Of a stretch of 18,772 nt of DNA, positions 12,086 through 17,840 are shown in pieces; position 1 is the stretch's first letter, and the number at the start of each line of letters is the position of its first letter. The notes under the pieces are model-generated. The model ran no database searches, was not told where the DNA came from, and saw only the letters and a list, made by a program, of their open reading frames with translations. A program made the translations under genes and the position numbers. Source of the stretch: Armatimonadota bacterium. GTDB taxonomy: Bacteria > Armatimonadota > UBA5829. Location: the NCBI GenBank assembly GCA_023474015.1, contig JAMCYN010000038.1:1-18772 (forward strand), read 5' to 3'.

Positions 12086-12848
12086 GAGCCAAGTCCAGTG
12101 CCGCGAGCTCGATCTTCACCCGTTGCTCGAGGCCCAGCATGGATACCGGCGGTTCGAGGGTTATGACGTGGCCGCCGCAGGTGCGGTAGATGTAAATCGC
12201 CTGGGGAACGTGGGTTTTGCGGAATCTGATTGTCTTGCGGCGAATCAAGCCGCCTTTGGCTGGCATGCCCTCTATCTCGGGGTTCATATTGATCGGGCAG
12301 CCCATCGAGGCAACCTTCTCGATAATATGCTCGCCAACGTGGTCCGTCGAGTTCTCTGCAATCTCGTAGAGGTAGAACCCCGGCGCGTCGACATCCTCGT
12401 GCATCTCGAACACGAGGTCAAAACACTTCCCCTCCGCCTCCAGCGCTCGCATCAAAATCGCGACCTCAGGCGCGGGCTTACGCGCGCCGAACTCGCGATT
12501 AAGGTCAACTCCGTTGCGGTTCTCGCGCGTATCGAGTTCCCAGCCTGTGGGATTATTGCAGGGGAAAATCGTGAAGCAGAACCTCGACAGAAGCCGCTCA
12601 TTGGACGAGTTCTCCTCCACAAACCTCATCGCCGCCTCCACGCTGGCGGGCTCGTCGCCATGAATCCCGGAGGCGATCATAACCCTGACCTTGTCCGGCC
12701 CCACGCAGCCCAGGCGCAGGAGAAACACGGGGTAGGTGCGACCAACGGCATCGAACTCGCCTATAGTCTCAAGTGAGGCCGAAGGAGCCGAGGCTGCCGA
12801 CTGGAGGCGACTCACCAACTCATCGTAGGACCTGCAGGTCGCCGTCAT
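12066..12848 (-). CDS. M14-family zinc carboxypeptidase / AstE-AspA-like deacylase
   Basis: The protein has 260 residues. Zinc and substrate motifs run in family order: GIHGDEPASVE (HxxE zinc pair), NPTGWELDTRENRNGVDLNREF (substrate-carboxylate Arg and Asn-Arg), FEMHED (third zinc His) and ITLEPP (catalytic Glu). This is the minimal M14 fold seen in succinylglutamate desuccinylase, aspartoacylase and small bacterial carboxypeptidases. The substrate is unknown, but release of an amino acid from an N-acyl or peptide precursor fits the catalytic set. Its ATG overlaps the stop of alanine dehydrogenase (ATGA), so an amino-acid scavenging role is a reasonable inference. No signal peptide is visible, so it is probably cytoplasmic. 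Confidence 0.85.
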   Translation of the reverse strand: MTATCRSYDELVSRLQSAASAPSASLETIGEFDAVGRTYPVFLLRLGCVGPDKVRVMIASGIHGDEPASVEAAMRFVEENSSNERLLSRFCFTIFPCNNPTGWELDTRENRNGVDLNREFGARKPAPEVAILMRALEAEGKCFDLVFEMHEDVDAPGFYLYEIAENSTDHVGEHIIEKVASMGCPINMNPEIEGMPAKGGLIRRKTIRFRKTHVPQAIYIYRTCGGHVITLEPPVSMLGLEQRVKIELAALDLALKSALA

Positions 12849-13960
12849 CCAAGCACCTGCTCGACGGGAGTTTCCGGATAACCGTACATCTTGGCGATAG
12901 CGGGCAGTGTGACTTTCCCATAGGCGATATTCAAGCCCTTTCGCAATTCCGGACTCTCTTCAAGCGCCTTTTTCCATCCCTTATCGGCAAGCTGCAGCAT
13001 GTAGCGTCCGGTGACATTCGTGAGAGCGTAGGTCGAAGTCCCCGCCACGGCTCCCGGCATGTTCGCCACGCAGTAGTGGACTATCCCCTCTTCCATATAG
13101 ACCGGGTTGGTGTGGGTAGTCGGATGGGTAGTCTCGAAGATGCCCCCCTGGTCCACGGCAATATCGACGATCACCGCGCGAGGCTTCATAAGTTTTAGCA
13201 TCTTCCTGGTCACCAATACGGGGGTCCGAGCGCCGTGCCTGAGCACTGCTCCGACTACCAGGTCCGCCTCGCGGAGAACTAGGCGTAAGTTGTAGCTATC
13301 GGACATGATGGTGGTGACATTTTGGGGCATTATGTCGTCGAGGTATCTGAGCCTCTCCAGGTTTACGTCGAGAACTTTCACATTCGCGCCCAGTCCGGCG
13401 GCCATTTTAGCCGCATTCGAACCCGCCACTCCCCCGCCGATGATAGCGACATTAGCCGGTGCAACCCCCGGAACGCCACCCAAGAGAATACCCCTGCCCT
13501 CCATCGGGCGTTCCAAATACTTCGCGCCTTCGTGGATCGCCATGCGCCCGGCGACCTCGCTCATGGGAGTAAGTATCGGAAGCGACCCACCGGACTCCTC
13601 GATAGTCTCATAAGCGATGCAGACCGCCTTGCGGTCAATCATCGCCTGGGTCAGCTCTCTGCTCGCGGCGAAGTGAAAGAACGTGAATATGACCTGACCC
13701 TCGCGGATCAGGGGATGCTCTTGCGGGAGCGGCTCCTTGACCTTAACGATCATATCCGCCGCGCTGTAAACATCCTCGGCCTTATCGACCATCCGCGCGC
13801 CGGCTTCGACATAGTCGTGATCGGCTATGGCGGTCCCACGGCCGGCGTCCGCTTCGACAACCACCTCGTGGCTCGCGTGCACGAGCGACTCCACCACCGC
13901 GGGCACGGCGGAAACTCTATACTCGCCTTCTTTGATCTCTTTGGGTATGCCAATGATCAC
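12845..13960 (-). CDS. ald: Alanine dehydrogenase
   Basis: The protein has 371 residues from the GTG at 13960, exactly the usual Ald length. It starts IIGIPKEIKEGEYRVS with R15. The catalytic and substrate residues K75 (IVKVKEP) and H96 (FFHFAAS) match the family positions. The NAD site is IIGGGVAGSNAAKMAAGLGANV, and DIAVDQGG with the THTNPVY motif follows. It interconverts L-alanine and pyruvate plus ammonia with NAD. A longer reading frame upstream runs into the preceding gene and encodes unrelated sequence, so GTG is preferred. It lies 22 nt after the AsrB-like gene and is coupled to the M14 gene. Confidence 0.94.
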   Translation of the reverse strand: MIIGIPKEIKEGEYRVSAVPAVVESLVHASHEVVVEADAGRGTAIADHDYVEAGARMVDKAEDVYSAADMIVKVKEPLPQEHPLIREGQVIFTFFHFAASRELTQAMIDRKAVCIAYETIEESGGSLPILTPMSEVAGRMAIHEGAKYLERPMEGRGILLGGVPGVAPANVAIIGGGVAGSNAAKMAAGLGANVKVLDVNLERLRYLDDIMPQNVTTIMSDSYNLRLVLREADLVVGAVLRHGARTPVLVTRKMLKLMKPRAVIVDIAVDQGGIFETTHPTTHTNPVYMEEGIVHYCVANMPGAVAGTSTYALTNVTGRYMLQLADKGWKKALEESPELRKGLNIAYGKVTLPAIAKMYGYPETPVEQVLG

Positions 13961-13982
13961 GGCTATCCACTTCGGCTTTCGA

Positions 13983-14804
13983 CTAGAACTCCGGCGGCAG
14001 TTCCTTGATCTCGGCGTATGAGAACACAGGGCCGTCGAGACAGACGAACTTGCTGCCGATGTTGCACCGGCCACACTTGCCTATTCCACACTTCATCTTC
14101 ATCTCGAGCGTGGTGTAGATCTGCTCGTTGGTGAAGCCGAGGTTAGCCAGCTCGACCAGCGCGAACTTGATCATAATCGGCGGGCCGCAGGTGATAGCGA
14201 TTGTATTCTCCGGCTTGGGAGCCAATTCCTTGAGATAGCCCGGAACGTGGCCGACATGGTCTTTCCAATCGTCATCGCCCTGGTCAACAGTCAGATACAG
14301 CTTGCCCTTGGTGTTCCACTCGTCGAACTCATACTTGAAGCAGAGATCGCCGGGGGTGCGGGCGCCGTAGATGGTCGTGATCTCGCCGTAGTCCTCTTTC
14401 TTGTCCAGGCAGAAGTTCAGCAGCGCCCGCATCGGGGCCATTCCGATTCCACCACCAATGAAGAGCAGATTTTTGCCCTTCCAATCGTTGTAGGGGAACC
14501 AGTTCCCCAGCGGCGCGCGAATTCCGACGATCTCGCCCTCGCTAAGCTCGTGCAGGGCCGTGGTCACCGAGCCGAACCGCTTGACCGCGAACTCGATATA
14601 GCCCTTGCGGGTGGGTGTGGATGTGAGGCAAAAAGTACTCTCGCCCACCCCGAACACCGACACCTCCTGGAACTGCCCAGGCTCATAGTCGAAGCTCTCC
14701 CGCAGGGCCTCGTCGTTGAAGACCGCCCTGAAGGTCTTGGTGTCCCAGGTCTCGGTGATAATCTTCTCGACCGTCGCGAGTTTGGGTTCGTAGGGATTAT
14801 TCAT
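13983..14804 (-). CDS. AsrB/HydG-like FAD-NAD(P)H-[2Fe-2S] oxidoreductase subunit
   Basis: The protein is about 273 residues from the ATG at 14804. It has a ferredoxin-reductase-like FAD domain (YEPGQFQEVSVFGVGE), an NAD(P)H domain (LLFIGGGIGMAPMRALL, ITCGPPIMIKF) and a C-terminal [2Fe-2S] motif C-x4-C-x2-C-x7-C (CGIGKCGRCNIGSKFVC). This is the architecture of anaerobic sulfite reductase subunit B, sulfhydrogenase gamma and the dihydroorotate dehydrogenase electron-transfer subunit. EMKMKCGIGKCGRC fits the first two best. It passes electrons between NAD(P)H and an iron-sulfur partner. The usual partner, an AsrA-like protein, is at 17841-18772 on the same strand but separated by other genes. 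In-frame starts at 14837 (ATG) and 14846 (GTG) are possible; the ATG at 14804 has AAAGG upstream. Confidence 0.88.
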   Translation of the reverse strand: MNNPYEPKLATVEKIITETWDTKTFRAVFNDEALRESFDYEPGQFQEVSVFGVGESTFCLTSTPTRKGYIEFAVKRFGSVTTALHELSEGEIVGIRAPLGNWFPYNDWKGKNLLFIGGGIGMAPMRALLNFCLDKKEDYGEITTIYGARTPGDLCFKYEFDEWNTKGKLYLTVDQGDDDWKDHVGHVPGYLKELAPKPENTIAITCGPPIMIKFALVELANLGFTNEQIYTTLEMKMKCGIGKCGRCNIGSKFVCLDGPVFSYAEIKELPPEF

Positions 14805-14847
14805 TGTTGAATTGCCTTTCGGCTCTGTGTTGATCATAGTATTCACC

Positions 14848-14853
14848 GTTATA
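14848..14853 (-). promoter_or_regulatory. Possible -10 element upstream of the AsrB-like gene
   Basis: TATAAC on the minus strand matches the -10 consensus at 5 of 6 positions. No convincing -35 sits 16-18 nt away. If used, transcription would start near 14841, which excludes the GTG start at 14846 and supports a later ATG. Confidence 0.25.
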
Positions 14854-14902
14854 TTTCATCACTCGCGAACGGAGCACCCATTAGCCGTCCGAGCAAACTG
14901 AG

Positions 14903-15223
14903 CTAATAGCTCTCGCTGCAACCGTATCGCGTTAGATCCTCCGTAGTAACAAAATCGTTTTGTGCCTCGCTTGCCAAGGACCGAAGCACATCCGGAGTAA
15001 CATTGTCATAACTGTACGTTGTGCCATCCAGGTCGTGAACCAAACGGCTGGATTTCTTGTCATAGGTAATGACGTGTCCGTAGCGCCCGCCGGACGGGTA
15101 TACGCTAACCCAGCGCACCGCAAACTCAACAGACTTGTTATACTGACTGACAGCATTACCAAGCCGCCTAATCGCCTCAGGTTCTCCGACGGCCGTCTGA
15201 GTGGTGTTTCTTGCGTAACACAA
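14903..15223 (-). CDS. Hypothetical protein, about 106 residues
   Basis: I do not recognise this protein. It reads from a TTG, 14 nt after the stop of the preceding membrane-anchored gene, and has balanced composition: AVRWVSVYPSGGRYGHVITYD looks like beta strands, and SRLVHDLDGTTYSYDNVTPDVLRSLASEA is strand then helix. No signal peptide or motif is visible. The frame stays open upstream into the end of the previous gene (to about 15350), but no ATG, GTG or TTG occurs there before 15223. A competing frame over the same DNA (15234-14932) encodes an unlikely composition and is rejected. The ribosome binding site is weak, so translation may depend on the upstream gene. Confidence 0.5.
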   Translation of the reverse strand: MCYARNTTQTAVGEPEAIRRLGNAVSQYNKSVEFAVRWVSVYPSGGRYGHVITYDKKSSRLVHDLDGTTYSYDNVTPDVLRSLASEAQNDFVTTEDLTRYGCSESY

Positions 15224-15237
15224 TCCAAGGTCAATCT

Positions 15238-15618
15238 CTATCGGCAGTGCTGGCTGCGCCTCACACGCTCTAGCACTTTGCGCATTGCCTTGCTGTCCGG
15301 CTTTCTGATCAGAGCCTGCTCGAAATAGACAGCGGCCATCTGTAAGTTGCCAACCTTAAGTTCGCGCTCACCCCGACAGTAGTAATCTTGTGCTATTTGA
15401 TTGTTGACCCGTGCCGCAGACGCTGCAGCCGGAACTGCCTGTTGGCTTTGCGCTACCACAACTTCAGCGGGCACATCTTGGGAATCGCGCAGGCGATTAC
15501 CTATGCTCCACGTGGTGACAAGACCAACGCACGCCAAAGCAACAATCAGCCAGGCAACCTGTGCACGCGAACGGTCTCGGGAAGCGCATTTATCGGATTG
15601 ATCTCCGTTAGAATGCAT
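15238..15618 (-). CDS. Membrane-anchored TPR-like hypothetical protein
   Basis: The protein has 126 residues. A basic N-terminal stretch (KCASRDRSRAQ) precedes one membrane helix (VAWLIVALACVGLVTTWSIG, about 21-40), then an Ala/Gln-rich linker. A helical part follows with one TPR-like unit, QDYYCRGERELKVGNLQMAA then VYFEQALIRKPDSKAM. The ATG at 15618 has GGAGG 6 nt upstream. The Cys-Arg end is basic. Topology suggests the TPR faces outside the cytoplasm. The partner is unknown; the following 106-residue gene is the obvious candidate. It lies directly downstream of the toxin-antitoxin operon with a hairpin between. Confidence 0.6.
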   Translation of the reverse strand: MHSNGDQSDKCASRDRSRAQVAWLIVALACVGLVTTWSIGNRLRDSQDVPAEVVVAQSQQAVPAAASAARVNNQIAQDYYCRGERELKVGNLQMAAVYFEQALIRKPDSKAMRKVLERVRRSQHCR

Positions 15619-15646
15619 CGCAGCCTCCGCCTCTTCAGTGTTTGGT

Positions 15647-15670
15647 GTTTCGGGAACTTGTTCCCGAAAC
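15647..15670. repeat. GTTTCGGG-family hairpin
   Basis: GTTTCGGGAA, the loop CTTG and TTCCCGAAAC form a perfect 10-bp stem. It shares the GTTTCGGGA..TCCCGAAAC core with the hairpin at 2771-2796. It lies between the TPR-like gene and the last HEPN gene and may end or attenuate the toxin-antitoxin transcript, although there is no T tract. Confidence 0.7.
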
Positions 15671-15678
15671 CTCCCGCG

Positions 15679-16071
15679 CTAGATGCTCTCGCGCGCTTTC
15701 GCCGACACTATATCAACAAAATCCCTGGCTTTCTTCAGCCACCTCTCAACGTCAACGGCCTCAAAAACGGTGTCTTGATAGTCACCCTCTTGCCTGTCGT
15801 TGAATAGTTGCCGGTAGAACTTGCCCAAATCTCCCGGTAATCGCTCTGTCTTCATCCAGTGCAAATCAAAAAGCGACTTGACGCCACTGTGCTTGGACGA
15901 GGAGTATCCTTCTGTATAGAGAAGCGCAGTCACCGCATAGAAACAAGCATAGTAAAGCCTGTTTACCGCCCCATTAAGATGTCCCTTGCGGAGGAGCAAC
16001 TCAGCATCTTCCAATGTCTCTTCCGTGCGTGACAATCGGCGCTTCACGTACTCTATCGCTTCCGGATTCAC
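15679..16071 (-). CDS. HEPN domain protein, second MNT-HEPN pair
   Basis: The protein has 130 residues from the GTG at 16071. HEPN features are a long first helix (PEAIEYVKRRLSRTEETLED), then R38-L-Y-Y in GAVNRLYYACFYAVTALLYTEG and S-K60-H61 in YSSSKHSGVKSLF, the PF05168-type core. HEPN proteins paired with minimal nucleotidyltransferases act as RNase-like toxins or toxin-like partners. The DUF86-type RxxxxHxY site is not present, so nuclease activity is not certain. The GTG overlaps the TGA of the partner nucleotidyltransferase (GTGA), which is why this start is preferred over a longer upstream frame that would run into the partner. Confidence 0.88.
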   Translation of the reverse strand: MNPEAIEYVKRRLSRTEETLEDAELLLRKGHLNGAVNRLYYACFYAVTALLYTEGYSSSKHSGVKSLFDLHWMKTERLPGDLGKFYRQLFNDRQEGDYQDTVFEAVDVERWLKKARDFVDIVSAKARESI

Positions 16072-16415
16072 AGCCTGATCGCCTCTCTCTCGACATTGCG
16101 ATGGAATGGCGACACGACCATAAGCGGAAGGTTCCATTGCTCATTGCTCACGAAAATGGTGCATATTACAGCTTCATGTGCAAGCTCCAGGTCGTATACG
16201 GCGTCCCCCACCATCTCCTTTTCGGCGGTAGTCAAGGTGCGGCTGGTCAGCACCAACACATCATAATCCGACTCCGGCTCACGCTCCCCCCGAGCGGCGC
16301 TGCCGTAGAGAAGAAGCGTTGCGTCGGGCAGACGTTCAAGCACCGTCCGCTTCAGATCGGCCAGAAGCTGCTTGTCAACTTCACTTATGTTGTGCGCCTG
16401 GTCAATGCTCTTCAA
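16068..16415 (-). CDS. Minimal nucleotidyltransferase (MNT) antitoxin-type protein, second pair
   Basis: The protein has 115 residues from a TTG start. The pol-beta nucleotidyltransferase motif is G38-S39 followed by D50-x-D52 (LLLYGSAARGEREPESDYDV), with a third acidic residue near D75 (VYDLELAHE). The catalytic set is complete. In characterised MNT-HEPN modules the MNT protein inactivates its HEPN partner by AMPylation; that is family knowledge, not shown here. It starts 4 nt after the stop of the first pair's HEPN gene and overlaps the following HEPN gene by GTGA. Confidence 0.88.
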   Translation of the reverse strand: MKSIDQAHNISEVDKQLLADLKRTVLERLPDATLLLYGSAARGEREPESDYDVLVLTSRTLTTAEKEMVGDAVYDLELAHEAVICTIFVSNEQWNLPLMVVSPFHRNVEREAIRL

Positions 16416-16418
16416 TTT

Positions 16419-16811
16419 TCAGCCCTCTGGCGGCAGCGGCCCAATGAACAACTCGCCCACTGCCAGGAATCGCTCTGCGCGCTCGATTTGAAGCTTGGCC
16501 ACCTCGGGCTCGACATACTGCCGAGGGCCATAGTCGGCCGCATGCCTCCAATCCTGCGCTTCAATGATCCAGGCATGCAACTCGCGCGGGACACGCTCAG
16601 TATTGGCAAAATCCCGTCCGAATGCCGATATCACAGCGGCATGTTTCGAAAATGCCAAGCCCTCTGTTGCAAGAAACGCTTCGGCCACATAGAACATTGC
16701 GTAATACGCACGAGATGCCGCAAAGTCCGGATAACCGGTATCAAGCAACACCTTGGCTGCCGATATGCTTTCTTTAGCTTTGAGCAGCAAGTCGCGCTCA
16801 TCTTGGGTCAT
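16419..16811 (-). CDS. HEPN domain protein, first MNT-HEPN pair
   Basis: The protein has 130 residues. A charged first helix (DERDLLLKAKESISAAKVLL) is followed by R34-A-Y-Y (FAASRAYYAMFYVAEAFLATEG) and S-K56-H57 (LAFSKHAAVISAFG), the same core as the HEPN gene at 15679-16071, so the two are homologues. It is diverged from that copy outside the core, so this is not a recent duplication. The ATG overlaps the TGA of the upstream nucleotidyltransferase gene (ATGA). The C-terminus (FIGPLPPEG) is unusual and Pro/Gly-rich. The likely role is the toxin-side partner of the first pair. Confidence 0.88.
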   Translation of the reverse strand: MTQDERDLLLKAKESISAAKVLLDTGYPDFAASRAYYAMFYVAEAFLATEGLAFSKHAAVISAFGRDFANTERVPRELHAWIIEAQDWRHAADYGPRQYVEPEVAKLQIERAERFLAVGELFIGPLPPEG

Positions 16812-17131
16812 AGGCGGACACCTTCTCTGCGAACGTTCCGCAGGAACGGTCCACTTCGCGTCCTATAGCTCTGATCATCCATAAACGCGCAGGTTATCAC
16901 CGTTTCGTGTCTGAGGCTGAGATCAGCGGTCACCTCATTGACATACGGTATCTCGCGAGACAATCTCACCTCTCCCCGCAGCACCACCAGCACATCAATA
17001 TCCGACCCCTCCTCGGCGTCGCCGCGCGCCTGGGAGCCGTACAAAACGAGTTGCACCAGGCGTTCGCCGTAGAGGTCGGTCAGCCTGGACTTAAGTTCGG
17101 ATAAGATTGTTCTAAGCTCCGCGCTCTCCAC
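16808..17131 (-). CDS. Minimal nucleotidyltransferase (MNT) antitoxin-type protein, first pair
   Basis: The protein has 107 residues from a GTG start. G32-S33 and D44-x-D46 lie in LVLYGSQARGDAEEGSDIDVLVV, with D70 as the likely third acidic residue, so the nucleotidyltransferase site is intact. The C-terminal FLRNVRREGVRL closely parallels FHRNVEREAIRL in the second MNT gene, which supports common ancestry. The GTG lies 2 nt after the stop of the PIN gene, and the stop overlaps the HEPN ATG. An N-terminal helix (SAELRTILSELKSRLTDLYG) precedes the motif, as is normal. Confidence 0.88.
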   Translation of the reverse strand: MESAELRTILSELKSRLTDLYGERLVQLVLYGSQARGDAEEGSDIDVLVVLRGEVRLSREIPYVNEVTADLSLRHETVITCAFMDDQSYRTRSGPFLRNVRREGVRL

Positions 17132-17133
17132 TC

Positions 17134-17544
17134 TCAGCCCTCCGCGACTCTCATCAACCGCAACTCTGGAAAGTAGGTCTTGTAGAACCCACGATCACGG
17201 GTCAAAAGGCACTCAGCCCGAAGCACTGCGTGTGCCCCGATCAGAAAATCGGCCAGCAAGCGCTGCCGGGTTCCACCGGCGGCACGGTATTCCGCCCATC
17301 TTCGCCCCGCAAGCCACGCGATATCGGCATCACTTCCGGCAACACTAATCCCGAGTTCCCCAAGGGCTGCGTCGAGAGATTCGCGTAATTCATACTGCGG
17401 CGCCAACTCGGCATATACAACTTCGCTTATCACCAGCGAACCGGAATCAAGAGCCTGGACCAGCAAGCGCTCGGAATCACTAACATAGGCCGGATCATCC
17501 GCGGCGATGTCCAGAATCACGTTCGTATCAACCGCGGTTATCAT
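17134..17544 (-). CDS. vapC: PIN-domain ribonuclease toxin (VapC-like)
   Basis: The protein has 136 residues. The four PIN acidic residues are D6 (MITAVDTNVILD), E46 (VVYAELAP), D99 (LLADFLIGAHA) and D117 (LLTRDRGFY), all in canonical spacing and context, so the metal site is complete. VapC toxins cleave tRNA or rRNA at specific sites; the target here cannot be told. The ATG overlaps the TGA of the AbrB-type antitoxin gene (ATGA), the usual antitoxin-first arrangement. The following MNT gene starts 2 nt after its stop, extending the operon into two further toxin-antitoxin modules. Confidence 0.92.
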   Translation of the reverse strand: MITAVDTNVILDIAADDPAYVSDSERLLVQALDSGSLVISEVVYAELAPQYELRESLDAALGELGISVAGSDADIAWLAGRRWAEYRAAGGTRQRLLADFLIGAHAVLRAECLLTRDRGFYKTYFPELRLMRVAEG

Positions 17545-17762
17545 CGTCCGCGGATTTCCTCGATGTATTCATCCACGCTAGCCGCGCCCTTCAGCTTGAT
17601 GGTGCCCCGTAACTTGGCAACGCGTTTCGCGCCATCAGATCGTTTCACTATGCGGATGCAGTTGCCTTCGTCAATGAAGTCCACGTCCGTATCGGGTTGA
17701 AGTCCGTATCTGTCGCGCAGTCCCTTTGGTATCGTAACTTGTCCGCGCTCCCCGATTCTCAT
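17541..17762 (-). CDS. vapB: AbrB/MazE-fold antitoxin (VapB-like)
   Basis: The protein has 73 residues. The swapped-hairpin AbrB motif is MRIGERGQVTIPKGLRDRYGLQPDTDVDFIDEGNCIRIVK, with the typical GQVTIPKxLR. The C-terminus (ASVDEYIEEIRGR) is a helix that would bind the PIN partner. The ATG at 17762 is preferred because GGGAGG lies about 7 nt upstream and the AbrB fold starts immediately; a 9-residue upstream extension (MEVNPGGGA) would include the ribosome binding site. It probably represses its own promoter, which overlaps inverted TATAC/GTATA sequences. Confidence 0.9.
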   Translation of the reverse strand: MRIGERGQVTIPKGLRDRYGLQPDTDVDFIDEGNCIRIVKRSDGAKRVAKLRGTIKLKGAASVDEYIEEIRGR

Positions 17763-17793
17763 CGCGCCACCTCCCGGATTTACTTCCACTAAT

Positions 17794-17814
17794 AGTATAC
17801 CATATGTACGTATA
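17794..17814 (-). promoter_or_regulatory. Extended -10 promoter and possible operator for the toxin-antitoxin operon
   Basis: On the minus strand TGGTATACT (17802-17794) is an extended -10 (TGn plus TATACT), about 30 nt before the vapB ATG; no good -35 was found. TATAC (17796-17800) and GTATA (17810-17814) are inverted around 9 nt, overlapping the -10. Such AT-rich palindromes are typical AbrB-antitoxin operators, so autoregulation is likely by inference. Confidence 0.4.
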
Positions 17815-17840
17815 GCGAAGTATGAATCCGTATGTATGAC

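Noticed and set aside
12123..12776. A 217-codon plus-strand reading frame opposite the M14 gene
   Set aside because: It is antisense to a gene with complete catalytic motifs; its composition (Arg, His and Leu rich) is that of a shadow frame.
13322..14008. A 228-codon plus-strand reading frame opposite ald
   Set aside because: Antisense shadow of alanine dehydrogenase.
14900..14912. GAGCT-AAT-AGCTC hairpin as a terminator
   Set aside because: Only 5 bp of stem and no T tract.
15223..15353. Programmed frameshift or a single broken gene joining the TPR-like and 106-residue frames
   Set aside because: The second frame is open back to about 15350, but I see no slippery heptamer and the first gene has a complete-looking end; kept as two genes.
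16014..16868. A 284-codon plus-strand reading frame across three toxin-antitoxin genes
   Set aside because: It covers genes with intact MNT and HEPN motifs on the other strand and shows no domain of its own.
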